11,822 nucleotides of DNA from JAWCLZ01 sp037443105 (GTDB lineage: Archaea; Halobacteriota; JAWCLZ01). Position numbers and translations under genes: made by a program. The stretch is from the NCBI GenBank assembly GCA_037443105.1, contig JBBIOZ010000049.1:1-11822 (forward strand). Reading direction: 5' to 3'. Every line of letters begins with the position of its first letter. The stretch's first letter is position 1. A model generated the notes under the pieces. The model worked only from the letters and a program-made list of their open reading frames with translations. It made no database searches and was not told the origin of the DNA. Positions 5,619 to 11,822 of the stretch are shown here, one piece after another.

Positions 5619-6227
5619 ATGTCGATGATGCTGCAGCTGGAAGAGAGATGCAATTGCTGCGGACACGCTTTGAGATTCCAGGTGAAGGAACAGGAAGAGG
5701 GCTTTATAAATGAATTCAGCTGCTTGAGATGTGGTTTTAGATTCACCGAAGCAAACAAGCCTTTGATTCTAATAGCCGACGCTGGCTGGGAATTTATCGT
5801 CGGTGGCTGTGTTATAGGAGTTTACGACTTCATCAAAAAGCAGTTTGAGTCAAAAACAATTGAAGTGGAGTATTTTCAAAACTTCCTCAGAGAAAGCAGA
5901 TACGCTGAAAAAATTGTTTCAGCAGTGGATGAAATATTCGCTGCTTGGAATATCAATCCAGATACCCATTTAATACTAATAAAGAATACACATCTTATGT
6001 CAAATCTAAGGAGCTATCTTGACGCGAGGCACTACAATTGGTATAGATATAAAACTTGCGAAGTGATTCAGTCTTTGACTATGAAAGCCTTCGAAGAACA
6101 TCTACTCAGCCTTGGGGTGCCGAAGGAAGCAATTGCCCTGCGAGGTAGAGCTAGATTGAATTTCCTGCTAGCTTGGGTCTTAGCTGATGAATCAAGGGAG
6201 AAGCTGGTTAAGAAAACCGGACTTTAA
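5619..6227 (+). CDS. Zinc-ribbon protein of unknown function
   Basis: This 202-residue protein belongs to no family I recognise. The N-terminus has two Cys pairs, C11-N-C-C14 and C35-L-R-C38, spaced like a zinc ribbon. After that comes a soluble alpha/beta region with LILIADAGWEFIVGGCVIGVYDFI (about 50-73, split by A53), LILIKNTHLM (about 119-128), a basic aromatic stretch HYNWYRYK and a helical C-terminus. There is no signal peptide or clear membrane helix. The start is uncertain: ATG 5619 follows an in-frame TAG directly, with GGGG about ten bases upstream, and ATG codons also occur at 5625 and 5628. It is divergent from the kinase with a 109-nt shared promoter region, so a functional link, such as substrate or regulator of the kinase, is conceivable but only inferred. 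It ends just before a T-run terminator. Confidence 0.75.
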   Translation: MSMMLQLEERCNCCGHALRFQVKEQEEGFINEFSCLRCGFRFTEANKPLILIADAGWEFIVGGCVIGVYDFIKKQFESKTIEVEYFQNFLRESRYAEKIVSAVDEIFAAWNINPDTHLILIKNTHLMSNLRSYLDARHYNWYRYKTCEVIQSLTMKAFEEHLLSLGVPKEAIALRGRARLNFLLAWVLADESREKLVKKTGL

Positions 6228-6256
6228 TCTATAATTTTTTATAATAATTAATTTAT
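6228..6256 (+). terminator. Oligo-T terminator of the zinc-ribbon gene
   Basis: A run of six T at 6235-6240 follows the stop codon (6225-6227) in a 29-nt AT-only gap between convergent genes, as expected for archaeal intrinsic termination. Confidence 0.5.
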
Positions 6257-7507
6257 TTATATTTTAATAATATGATTTATTACCTCTTCAACCCCCATCG
6301 CTATGCCTTCTACCTCAATTCCACCCCTGCCCTTTGCTCCATCTCCAACGACGTATAAATTTGAATAAGGCGTCTCACCGCCTATATCCTGACCGCTCGC
6401 CGCTCGATTAACCGGCCAGCCATCCCAGTAGCTCTGTATCAATAAAACCTCGAATTTTTTAGGCTTGAAGATCTCCCTCAAATCATTTAAGCCAAGCATT
6501 ATCTCACGCTCCAAATGCGATTTTATATTCACGACCCCCTTCAAGCTGAGAGCTTGATGGCTCATCAAAAGATGCTTGCTGCGTGGAGCGAGAGAGGGAT
6601 CTGCATTGGTAACCTCAACTATGCCATTTATTCTCCTTGCATTTGGCGTGAAAAGAACCCCAGAATGCCCAATCAATGGCTCATCGCTTGATAGATTGAT
6701 TTTTATGCCTGCAGATGGCTCTTGCCTAGCTATTTTCTCAAGATATTCTTTATCATCGCATTTGCTGAGAAGCTTTGCAGTCGCAGCTTGACCTATATCG
6801 CTTATGATAAAATCAGCCTCGTAGAACTCACCTCCGCTGATAACTCCCTCAGCAGAGCTGTTTCGAACCTTAATCTGCTCCACTTTTCGCTTCAAAAGCA
6901 GCTTCCCACCATTGCCTTCGATCACCTCAATCAAACCCTTGGTAACAGATCCACACCCACCCAGAGGTATACCTGGCCCGCCAAATCGCCTGAGATTTTT
7001 TATCACCTCAAGTGCTTCGCCAGCTAGTACTTCCTCTGCGCTTAAACTCAATGCAAAGCCGCAGAAGGCATTGGCAAATCTCACCAGCCATTCATCGCTT
7101 ACTGCGCTATGAAGCCAGTCTTTGAAGCTGCCTTTCGGTTCAGCATACTTCGCTTTCAAATTTAGATAGAGAATTCGAAGTCTATCGCTTAATTTCAAAA
7201 CTTTAGTGAAATCCTCAAACTTGATTTCTGCCCCGCTGTTCAAGCACACGGTTGCAAGTGGATTTGACCGCACTATTTCAACATCCACTCCAGCTTTCTT
7301 CAATAGCTTTGCAAACGGTCCTCGGTCGCCATGCGGAATCATATGAAGCGCTCCAGTGCTGAGCTTAAACCCACGGTACTCTAGATTGGTGAATCTCCCG
7401 CCTGCAAACGGCAGCTTCTCAAAAATGACCACTTCGAATTCGCGAGAAAGCATCGCTCCAGCTAGCAATCCACCGATTCCCGCGCCGATTATCACAGCTT
7501 TAGCCAT
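6257..7507 (-). CDS. CrtI/phytoene-desaturase-like FAD oxidoreductase
   Basis: This 416-residue NAD(P)/FAD-dependent oxidoreductase belongs to the phytoene dehydrogenase-related group (COG1233). The N-terminal Rossmann motif is IIGAGIGGLLAG (6-17), with FEKLPFAGGR (29-38) giving the ribose-binding Glu30 and the GGR that contacts FAD. The C-terminal FAD motif is NLYVVGDGAKGRGGIEVEG followed by a final helix. Length is somewhat below the roughly 490-500 residues usual for CrtI. The ATG at 7505-7507 lies inside the last codons of the upstream ferredoxin gene, an 8-nt overlap (ATGGCTAA), so the two are likely co-translated. Members of this group desaturate, saturate or isomerise isoprenoid chains, but many archaeal ones have no known substrate. 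Coupling to a low-potential ferredoxin suggests a reductive role on a polyprenyl or carotenoid-like substrate; this is inference. No other carotenoid gene is visible nearby. Confidence 0.85.
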   Translation of the reverse strand: MAKAVIIGAGIGGLLAGAMLSREFEVVIFEKLPFAGGRFTNLEYRGFKLSTGALHMIPHGDRGPFAKLLKKAGVDVEIVRSNPLATVCLNSGAEIKFEDFTKVLKLSDRLRILYLNLKAKYAEPKGSFKDWLHSAVSDEWLVRFANAFCGFALSLSAEEVLAGEALEVIKNLRRFGGPGIPLGGCGSVTKGLIEVIEGNGGKLLLKRKVEQIKVRNSSAEGVISGGEFYEADFIISDIGQAATAKLLSKCDDKEYLEKIARQEPSAGIKINLSSDEPLIGHSGVLFTPNARRINGIVEVTNADPSLAPRSKHLLMSHQALSLKGVVNIKSHLEREIMLGLNDLREIFKPKKFEVLLIQSYWDGWPVNRAASGQDIGGETPYSNLYVVGDGAKGRGGIEVEGIAMGVEEVINHIIKI

Positions 7508-7658
7508 TTTCTATCGCATCCACCGGGCAGTAGTTTTTGCACATCTCACATTTTATGCAATTCTCATTCACCTTTGCTTTCCCAAATAGTTCAATTGCAT
7601 TCACCGGGCAGAAAACAATGCACTGTCCACAGCCAACGCAGCGCTCGGAAATGATCAT
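7500..7658 (-). CDS. 2[4Fe-4S] ferredoxin paired with the CrtI-like oxidoreductase
   Basis: This 52-residue dicluster ferredoxin starts at ATG 7656-7658 and ends with TAA 7500-7502. The ligands are Cys7, Cys10, Cys13 with Cys44, and Cys34, Cys37, Cys40 with Cys17; both motifs end in CP (CxxCxxCxxxCP). It overlaps the start of the FAD oxidoreductase by 8 nt. It is too short for most length cut-offs. It resembles the ferredoxin at 2058-2228 in size, layout and position before an FAD enzyme, although the sequences differ. No clear ribosome site precedes the ATG. Only 40 nt separate it from alba upstream, and these are T-rich on the minus strand, so it is either leaderless from a promoter there or reached by readthrough from alba. 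Ferredoxin identity is certain; electron delivery to the next gene product is inferred. Confidence 0.95.
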   Translation of the reverse strand: MIISERCVGCGQCIVFCPVNAIELFGKAKVNENCIKCEMCKNYCPVDAIENG

Positions 7659-7674
7659 AATATCAATATAATAT

Positions 7675-7690
7675 AAAAATAATTAAAAAA
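7675..7690 (-). terminator. T-rich tract after alba
   Basis: After the alba stop (TAG 7699-7701) the minus strand carries a run of six T (7685-7690) and one of five (7675-7679), a typical archaeal terminator. The same AT-rich stretch could also serve as promoter for the ferredoxin-oxidoreductase pair. Confidence 0.45.
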
Positions 7691-7698
7691 TAGCTGGG

Positions 7699-7968
7699 CT
7701 ATTTCCCAAGTGAAATTTCAATCGCTGATACATTCGCACGCTCTTCGCCAGATTGCAGAGTCTCAGTTGAAATCTTTATATCCCTGACCTTGAGATTCGT
7801 TAAAAATCGATTTCGAATTATCTCTGCGACATCCACTGCTCTACTGATTGCCCTACCTCTTGCTTTAATTACCACTTCATTCGCACCATTGTTAAACTGC
7901 GTTACTACAGCCAGCACATAGTTCATCACAGATTTATTTCCAATATACACCACATTATCCTCTGCCAT
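7699..7968 (-). CDS. albA: Alba DNA/RNA-binding chromatin protein
   Basis: This 89-residue Alba (Sac10b) protein is an abundant archaeal nucleoid protein that binds DNA and RNA as a dimer. The hallmark VYIGNKSVMNYVLAV (7-21) includes Lys12, equivalent to the DNA-contacting, acetylated lysine of the Sulfolobus protein. VVIKARGRAISRAVDVAEIIRN follows (split at residue 40), then the loop and strand IKISTETL and the final strand VSAIEISLGK. Length and motifs are complete. The ATG at 7966-7968 has a strong GGAGG eight bases upstream and TATA-like boxes at 8014-8020 and 7998-8005, so unlike its neighbours this gene has a leadered, ribosome-site-driven mRNA suited to high expression. It lies directly upstream of the ferredoxin-FAD pair. 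Confidence 0.97.
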   Translation of the reverse strand: MAEDNVVYIGNKSVMNYVLAVVTQFNNGANEVVIKARGRAISRAVDVAEIIRNRFLTNLKVRDIKISTETLQSGEERANVSAIEISLGK

Positions 7969-7976
7969 TTTCTATT

Positions 7977-8020
7977 CCTCCAGATTTACTGTTTATTGAT
8001 TTATAGCATTATGTTATAAA
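7977..8020 (-). promoter_or_regulatory. alba promoter and ribosome binding site
   Basis: On the minus strand GTTTATAA (8013-8020) is a good TATA box; a second box, TATAAATC, is at 7998-8005. GGAGG at 7977-7981 is a full Shine-Dalgarno site eight bases before the ATG. Initiation from the distal box gives a leader of about 20-25 nt that contains the site. Confidence 0.6.
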
Positions 8021-8165
8021 CTACAAAGATAATATTTAATAATTTCCATTGAGAACAGAATTCAAAAAATTATTTCTCCTCAGAACACTTAAATCAAGCA
8101 TCAAATGCAGTTAAAATCAATAGCATCGATTCCCATGTTGCGCCATAAGCTGAGGGAGCCAGTAT

Positions 8166-8417
8166 ATGCTCAGCGATCATTTGATGATTGTACTTGCACT
8201 ACTGCTCATTCCAACCACTATACTGGCTTTGCTATCTCAATCCTTGGCATATCCTCGACCTTTTAATAGTTCTGCTTGCTGCTATGGATTTTCTCCCATT
8301 TATTTCATTGGAAGGCGGTAGAGCTTCACTCCTCCTGCGATTGCGGTTGGCGGGAGAACAGTGAAGAGAGCAGTGAGACTCCAAGTTCAGATCGTGCCTG
8401 AAGTTTCAGCCTCAAGA
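8166..8417 (+). pseudogene. Degraded membrane-protein N-terminus, possibly DUF58-like
   Basis: An ATG at 8166 with GGGAG eight bases upstream opens HLMIVLALLLIPTTILALLS, a convincing transmembrane helix. The frame is then lost. A second helix (ILDLLIVLLAAMDF, about 8255-8300) is in the +1 frame, and TPPAIAVGG followed by KRAVRLQVQ (8328-8387) is back in the original frame. Two nearby helices followed by a lPPxIaVGrtvxxxvrLqvq segment match the start of DUF58 proteins, but the rest of such a protein is missing because CorA-like sequence begins at 8418. The order therefore implies two frame shifts plus loss of the 3' part. Seen: the frames and hydrophobicity. Inferred: the DUF58 identity, which is weak. 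The 8041-8165 stretch before it shows no recognisable gene. Confidence 0.4.
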
Positions 8418-9271
8418 ATGAAAATTAATATACAGGAGGAGGGCAGAGAGGTGAGAGGTGCTGCGAAGGAGGACGTCTATCGCTATGTCGCTACCCCTGC
8501 AGGAACTTGGGTAGATTTGCAAGAGGTTTCCGAAGCCGATCTTACTTTATTAGCCAAGCCCTAAAGGTTCCAAGGATTGTGCTGGAGAGCAAAGCCCTTG
8601 AAGAATCTTTCCCTCGAATTGACTATTTCAAAGATTTCACAACGATTTTTATCTGGGATTCAAAACTGCTCTCAGCAGGTGTAAAGGACATAAATATCTC
8701 AAAAAATGGCTTGCTAATAATTTGCGTCAATATCTATATTGCAACCATATGCACAGGCAAAAGCGAGCTATTTGATCAAGTAGCAAGTGAAGAGCCGATT
8801 ATAAGGGAAGAGGAATTCATCATTGGAATTCTATACTCAATTTTCAAGAGGAAAGATCAAGGACTATGAAGAGATCGTGCGCGTGATTGAGCAGAAGACG
8901 AATGCTTTGGAAGAACTTCCAATTGGCAAGGTGCACTCCTTAGCGGTTTGAAGGATGAGCATCTCTCCCTTTTTGACATCCTCTACGACGAATCAGCCCA
9001 TATGTTTGAGACCTCGCAAAATGTCAAAGATACCTTGATTTCGCTGATTGAGCTTCACCTCAATACAGTTTCATTTGAGATGAACAAGGTCGTGAGAATA
9101 CTCGCAGTCATCACTGCCCTTGCGCTTATTCCCGCGATCATTGGCGGGCTCCTCGGAGAGAATCTAATCGATACCCCGTATCCTGTAACAATCTTCGAGA
9201 TCTTCTTCTTAGTGCTGGGCTTGATGCTCTTGGGAGCATATGCCTTTTACATGCGGGGTTGGCTGAGATAG
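8418..9271 (+). pseudogene. CorA-like Mg2+/divalent-cation channel, broken by three frame shifts
   Basis: Read across three shifts this gives a CorA-type protein of about 284 residues. Part 1 (8418-8564) is MKINIQEEG...GTWVDLQEVSEADLTLLAKP, the usual cytoplasmic N-domain opening. A one-base loss at CCC 8559-8561 moves the frame to LKVPRIVLES...FPRIDYFKDFTTIFIW. A one-base gain near 8841-8850 moves it to GKIKDYEEIVRVIEQKTNALEE, the long stalk helix. A loss at TTT 8947-8949 restores the 8948-9271 frame with the rest of the stalk, two transmembrane helices and the stop at 9269-9271. The channel signature after helix 1 is GEN instead of the usual GMN. No other stops occur within the restored frame. 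As written, no full-length protein can be made. It may be a recent pseudogene or a sequence error. Confidence 0.8.
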
Positions 9272-9307
9272 CGCTTGAGGCTAATATTACTATAGGTGAA
9301 ATATTGC

Positions 9308-10084
9308 TCAAGGGCTTATCATTTGCCTTGCTTTTTCAAATTGCTCGCTGCTGCCCATCAAAATCACGCCATCGCCTGCGTTGATTATCATTTCATTTGG
9401 GGGATTGGGAATTGTTTTACCAGCTTTAATCACAGCGACAAGGAGGAGGCCCGCTTCTTTTTTGAATTTTGCTAGCATTTCTTCAACCGTTTTCTCTGCA
9501 AGTACTGAGTTCGCGTGAACATCAAATTCTCTCAAATCATTTCTAATCCTTACAGTTGTCACTTCTTCAAGAAAATCACTATATGTGGCTCGAAGGCTGC
9601 ACTTGCTAGTAATCGGCTATTTATTAAATCTGGATTGATCACAATGCGCACGCCTGCTTCTTTCACAACCTCAATTATATCTGCATTTTTGATTTTGGCC
9701 ACTATTCTAATATCTTTATTCAAAGTTTTGCATCGAAGAGCTGTCACTAGCACATCGAGATCGCTTTCAGTGGTTATTACAACGACCTTGGCATTTTTGA
9801 TCCCAGCGCTCAATAGAGTTTGATCTTTGGTGTAATTGCCGATTACAACAAAGGCATCCATTTTTTTATTCTTTGAACAGCTTCAGTTTTTTCAGTTACT
9901 ACTGCCACTTCAATATTATTTGCCCTTAGCTCCTGCAAGAGTTCTTCAGCAAGCGAGTCCCATAAAAGCAATTGAAAAGATCATTACTAAGAATAGGAAA
10001 AATACTATTAAAAAAATACTCGATATCGAGAAATCTTTGACAGTATATCCATCAAACTGCCTGACTGCTATTCATAATTCTCAT
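9308..10084 (-). pseudogene. TrkA/RCK-type K+ channel or transporter subunit, broken by several frame shifts
   Basis: Start ATG 10082-10084 overlaps the MscS stop (ATGA). Restoring frame gives a protein of about 259 residues. It has a short N-terminus, a transmembrane helix (LIVFFLFLVMIFSIAFM), a TrkA-N domain (SLAEELLQELRANNIEVAVV, then DAFVVIGNYTKDQTLLSAG and KNAKVVVITTESD) and a TrkA-C domain ending near 9308 (LLLVAVIKAGKTIPNPPNE, AGDGVILMGS). The shifts are: a loss at TTT 10054-10056, a loss in T7 10010-10016, a one-base gain or two-base loss at GGG 9959-9961, a loss in A7 9861-9867, and a loss near 9572-9577, where adding one G restores a DFLEEVT-like join. The run letters here are minus-strand bases. 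A pore loop (TVGYG) and the GxGxxG nucleotide motif are not seen, so an internal deletion before the RCK domain is likely. Two separable pieces, 9559-9861 and 9308-9562, remain open and meet in a GTGA overlap. Confidence 0.8.
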
Positions 10085-11213
10085 TTAAATACTAGCTCAA
10101 AATCCTCGGCTTTCCTTACGATTCGCACAGGATATGGAATCTCAATGCCCTCTTCCTTGAATCGCTTGAAGATCTCTCTATATAACTTATCTGGAATTAT
10201 TCTATACTGGGTATAGTGCTCCACCCATACTCTTAGCTCAAGTTTCATCGAATAGTCCCCGAATTCGACCACATAGACTCTTGGACTAGGCTCTTTAGCC
10301 ACGCCCAAGGTTTTACTCGCTATATCCAGCAAGATCGAAGTTACTTTTTCAACATCTGATTTATAGCTCACTGGGATCTTCAAGATAACTCTCATCTTTG
10401 GATCAGGTTCGGATTCATTTATGATTTTTTCTCTGGCAATTATAGAGTTCGGGATCACCAGCACAGTATCGTCCTCGAGCTTGATCCTAGTGCTCCTAAT
10501 CCCAATATCGATTACATCGCCTTTTTGATCCTCTCTACTCACCAACTTGATTCTATCCCCAACTTTATAAGGCCTGTCTGCCACTATATTGAGCGAGCCA
10601 AATATATCCGTGAGCGAAGCTTGAGCAGCGAGAGCAATTGTCACGCCAGCTATTCCAACCCCTGCCACAAGAGGAGTTATTTCATAGCCTATAGCACTCA
10701 ATGCCACAAGCACTGCAATTGCAATTATGAAAATTTTGAATATGCGATTGAGAAATGGCACTAGTTGATCATCAATAGGAGATACTGTCTTCGGAGCCGA
10801 GCCACTTCCATCATATACCACTGTGCAAAGCCTTCTATTATTTTCAAAACAAAATATGCTCCTACAAATATTGTTAAAACAGAGAAGAATTGATCTATTA
10901 TTTGGAATTGCTCATAGCTAAATACAAGAGTATGCAGCGCTAGCGATACCCCGATGAGTATGACGAAGAGGCGAATAGGCCCTTGAAGTGCCTTTAAAAG
11001 TTCATCATCTAGCTTTGTCTTCGTTCTAGCAGTTACCCTTGGTAGAACGCTATAGACTAAGTAGAAGACAACCTCAGCTAAAATGATGAAGATTAATACT
11101 ATACCTAAAGCGAAAATATAATCCAGTGTACTTACACTCAATCCAGTGAAATCAGCTGTTCTGGATTTTATATTATCCAGAAGAGTTTGAATGAAGGCTA
11201 TTACCATGCGCAT
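10081..11213 (-). pseudogene. MscS-family mechanosensitive channel, split by one frame shift
   Basis: Two overlapping frames (10761-11213 and 10081-10821) together make one MscS channel of about 377 residues. The first has three transmembrane helices (residues 31-57, 80-98 and 109-129). The second has another helix and the classic pore segment AGVGIAGVTIALAAQASLTD followed by FGSL, then ADRPYKVGDRI, IGIRSTRIKLEDDTVLVIPNS and the C-terminal alpha/beta domain. A single lost base, best placed near 10795-10810 (where EVA would join SAPKTVSPIDDQL), separates them. The second part has only a weak GTG start at 10821 and no ribosome site. The ATG at 11211-11213 lies about 24 nt from a TATA-like box, so transcription is probably leaderless. 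The family would release solutes on hypo-osmotic shock. Separate production of two working halves is possible but unlikely. Confidence 0.85.
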
Positions 11214-11230
11214 CGATATACTTGGTAGGG

Positions 11231-11242
11231 AAATATTTAAAT
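11231..11242 (-). promoter_or_regulatory. TATA box of the MscS gene
   Basis: The minus strand has TTTAAATATT centred about 24 nt upstream of ATG 11213, the spacing for leaderless initiation. The gap 11214-11340 holds this and the divergent ahbB promoter. Confidence 0.45.
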
Positions 11243-11306
11243 CTAATTATTTGAGGTTTTTCTTTTCACTCGCTTCACTTCACAATTTAACTCTTGCTCG
11301 GGTAAG

Positions 11307-11315
11307 TATTATATT
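11307..11315 (+). promoter_or_regulatory. TATA box of ahbB
   Basis: TATTATATT lies about 30 nt upstream of the ATG at 11341. No ribosome site precedes the ATG, so initiation is probably leaderless. Confidence 0.45.
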
Positions 11316-11340
11316 CATAGTCTAATCTATTTAGCTGTAG

Positions 11341-11817
11341 ATGGATAGAAAAGATCTTGAGCTTTTGCGAGCACTGCAAGATGGCATTCCCATTGAATCA
11401 GAGCCATTTAAAAAGGTGGCGGAGCAATTAAAAATCTCCCAAGCAGAGGTTATAAATCGAATTACTAATTTAATTCAAAGTGGTGAGATAAAGAGATTGG
11501 CTGCCTCAATTTCCCATCACAGCATCGGCTACAGGGCAAATGCCATGGTTGTTTGGAATGTGCCAAATGCGAGAGTGGATGAAGTTGGAAAAAAAATGGC
11601 AAGCTTCAAAGAAGTATCGCATTGCTATTTACGCCCCAGGCGAAAGCACTGGAGATATAATATCTTCACAATGATCCACGGGCGAAGCAAGAAAGCTTGC
11701 TTAGAAGTTATTAAGAAAATAGCAAGGGAAACGAAGATCGAGGACTACGAAGTGCTATTCAGCGAGAGAGAATTGAAAAAAACAGGAATAAAACTGATGA
11801 TAGGTGATGTTAGATGA
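11341..11817 (+). CDS. ahbB: Siroheme decarboxylase subunit AhbB
   Basis: This 158-residue protein is of the AhbB/NirD-like family with an Lrp/AsnC fold. With AhbA it decarboxylates the two acetate side chains of sirohaem at C12 and C18 to give didecarboxysirohaem, the first step of the sirohaem-dependent haem route of archaea and sulfate reducers. Residues about 24-52 form the helix-turn-helix-like N-domain (FKKVAEQLKISQAEVINRI). Then come GYRANAMVVWNV (63-74), SHCYLRP (93-99), WRYNIFTMIHG (104-114) and the diagnostic end DYEVLFSERELKKT. These favour AhbB over AhbA. The length is normal. The stop TGA (11815-11817) overlaps the ATG of the next gene, so ahbB leads an operon whose next member is likely another haem gene such as ahbA, but this lies outside the window. 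Confidence 0.92.
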   Translation: MDRKDLELLRALQDGIPIESEPFKKVAEQLKISQAEVINRITNLIQSGEIKRLAASISHHSIGYRANAMVVWNVPNARVDEVGKKMASFKEVSHCYLRPRRKHWRYNIFTMIHGRSKKACLEVIKKIARETKIEDYEVLFSERELKKTGIKLMIGDVR

Positions 11818-11822
11818 AGATC
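11814..11822 (+). CDS. Start of the next gene in the ahb operon (three codons only)
   Basis: ATG at 11814-11816 overlaps the ahbB stop as ATGA and reads M-K-I before the window ends. The four-base overlap is a common sign of translational coupling. Nothing can be said about its product from three codons; another haem-pathway gene is a guess from context. Confidence 0.5.

Noticed and set aside
5591..5710. 40-codon plus-strand frame beginning ATG 5591, overlapping the zinc-ribbon gene start
   Set aside because: It overlaps in another frame the Cys-pair region of the zinc-ribbon protein and has no recognisable motif or ribosome site. Noted only as an alternative to the uncertain start at 5619.
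8841..8949. Programmed frameshifting as explanation for the CorA-like breaks
   Set aside because: The shifts go in both directions, with no consistent slippery heptamer plus structure, and similar breaks occur in three unrelated neighbours. Decay or sequence error explains all of them together.
9836..10216. Plus-strand 126-codon frame
   Set aside because: It lies antisense to the MscS C-terminus and the RCK remnant, both of which have clear family sequence on the minus strand.

Overview
The window looks archaeal, from an AT-rich member of the Euryarchaeota (Halobacteriota/methanogen-like lineages). The evidence is an Alba chromatin protein, an archaeal-lipid geranylgeranyl reductase with its own ferredoxin, a siroheme decarboxylase of the alternative haem pathway (AhbB), a PGF-CTERM-like cell-surface sorting tail, and TATA boxes about 25-31 nt upstream of several start codons, as expected for leaderless archaeal mRNAs. 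The species cannot be named from this stretch. No tRNA, rRNA, CRISPR array or insertion sequence was seen.

Layout. (1) 1-590: the tail of an exported, probably archaeosortase-processed protein, convergent with a small DUF2795-like gene. (2) 593-2723, minus strand: an operon of a GbsR/MarR-type regulator, a 56-residue 2[4Fe-4S] ferredoxin and a geranylgeranyl reductase, followed by a possible gene remnant. The ferredoxin stop overlaps a TTG start of the reductase. (3) 2724-2849: a divergent promoter region with Fur-box-like palindromes. (4) 2850-3449, plus strand: a PrmA-like methyltransferase. (5) 3467-5509, minus strand: a Ser/Thr protein kinase fused to ten TPR units. Divergent from it at 5619-6227 is a zinc-ribbon protein of unknown function. 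(6) 6257-7968, minus strand: alba, a second 2[4Fe-4S] ferredoxin (52 residues), and a CrtI/phytoene-desaturase-like FAD oxidoreductase overlapping the ferredoxin by 8 nt. (7) 8166-11213: a cluster of broken membrane genes. These are a possible DUF58-like remnant, a CorA-like Mg2+ channel, a TrkA/RCK-type K+ protein and an MscS-type channel. (8) 11341-11817: ahbB, with the next gene starting in an ATGA overlap at the window edge.

How the genes fit together. Two separate loci pair a tiny dicluster ferredoxin with a downstream FAD oxidoreductase in translationally coupled form. For geranylgeranyl reductase, a dedicated neighbouring ferredoxin is the known electron donor in Methanosarcina acetivorans. 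By analogy the second pair may be a ferredoxin-driven isoprenoid redox enzyme of unknown substrate. Both ferredoxin genes are under 60 codons and easily missed.

The other striking signal is about eleven reading-frame shifts concentrated in 8.1-11.2 kb. At least eight are net one-base losses and five of those lie at homopolymer runs, while the long genes in the rest of the window are intact. Either a whole ion-homeostasis cluster is being lost, or this segment of the assembly is poorly polished. Raw reads would decide.
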